Shown here: one piece after another, positions 63,921 through 64,000 of the stretch | Numbering within the stretch: the first letter of the stretch is position 1 | Layout: each line of letters starts with the position of its first letter | Source of the DNA: an uncultured Pelagibacteraceae bacterium | GTDB lineage: Bacteria > Pseudomonadota > Alphaproteobacteria > Pelagibacterales > Pelagibacteraceae | Direction: 5' to 3' | Assembly (NCBI GenBank): GCA_902629075.1 | Contig: CACOPK010000002.1 | Location: 100,639 to 164,638, forward strand | Length of the DNA: 64,000 nt | Program-made: the position numbers and the translations under genes | Notes under the pieces: model-generated | Seen by the model: the letters and a program-made list of their open reading frames with translations, nothing else | Told to the model about the DNA's origin: nothing | Databases searched by the model: none

Positions 63921-64000
63921 AATTAAATTAAAACAGAAACTTAAATAGTGATCAATCTAAATTTAAGCAAGAAAAACAACAAAAGTAAGACTTTATGGCG

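Overview
This is an AT-rich (roughly 25-30% G+C by eye), extremely gene-dense bacterial chromosome segment. Most neighbouring genes overlap by 1-14 bases or are separated by a few bases, and only two gene-free stretches exceed about 250 bp. Protein families and gene order (gyrA-coaD-ppi-tgt, argS-nagZ-scpAB-tatABC-serS, mltB-rlpA-dac-tmk-holB-metG-tatD-MBL, recG/sdhE, the aapJQMP amino-acid transporter) point to an alphaproteobacterium of the SAR11/Pelagibacterales type: streamlined, marine, oligotrophic. That placement is inference from content and composition; no 16S gene is present.

Layout. 1-4644 (+): end of rpsI, argC, a tiny lipoprotein, hom, and two transporters (AEC and EamA types) in one overlapping run. 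4645-5641: the emptiest part of the window; it holds a minimal DNA-repair methyltransferase (minus) and, upstream of it, a GC-rich block with hairpins and a terminator that looks like a structured small RNA. 5642-6311 (minus): a 58-aa membrane peptide coupled to an RDD-family membrane protein. 6312-12277: a small accessory island with a tyrosine recombinase translationally coupled to a glycosyltransferase (+), then three more glycosyltransferase genes and a GIY-YIG protein (minus), ending at tRNA-Glu. 12400-16400 (minus): recJ, glpX, an SbmA/BacA-like transporter, an NDUFS4-like complex I subunit and tRNA-Pro. 16496-18684 (+): zinc-ribbon protein, nhaA, glutathione peroxidase. 18670-27034 (minus): a cell-wall, replication and tRNA-charging cluster. 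27113-31168: tRNA-Ser, sdhE, recG, a DUF502 protein, a Tat-signal M48 protease, tRNA-Lys. 31216-36412 (minus): tgt, ppi, coaD, gyrA, ssb. 36492-39998 (+): uvrA and a PuuD-like membrane protein. 39995-50802 (minus): secF/secD/yajC, serS, tatC/B/A, scpB/A, nagZ, argS, dgt. 50853-51946 (+): erpA, xthA. 51938-58491 (minus): an Ldh-family oxidoreductase, manC, ilvD, valS. 58608-58896 (+): tRNA-Cys and tRNA-Asn. 58900-63862 (minus): an XRE regulator and the aapP-M-Q-J amino-acid ABC transporter.

How the parts work together. Protein export is well represented: SecDF-YajC, a complete TatABC, and a Tat-signal metalloprotease that is a plausible Tat client. Peptidoglycan turnover (MltB, RlpA-like, D,D-carboxypeptidase, NagZ) and chromosome maintenance (ScpAB, GyrA, SSB, UvrA, RecG, RecJ, XthA) make up much of the core. 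ManC outside the island could supply GDP-mannose to glycosyltransferases inside it (inference).

Most notable observations: (1) a perfect 15-bp inverted repeat with a 7-bp spacer overlapping the promoter of the tyrosine recombinase, with the architecture of a recombinase crossover site; (2) an unidentified GC-rich structured RNA upstream of ogt; (3) a tRNA-guanine transglycosylase in which all four canonical zinc ligands are replaced; (4) a cyclophilin with a signal-peptide start and a strong internal ribosome-binding site and start, suggesting dual localisation; (5) two tRNA genes whose 3' ends lie 2 and 4 nt before protein start codons, implying tRNA-processed leaderless mRNAs.
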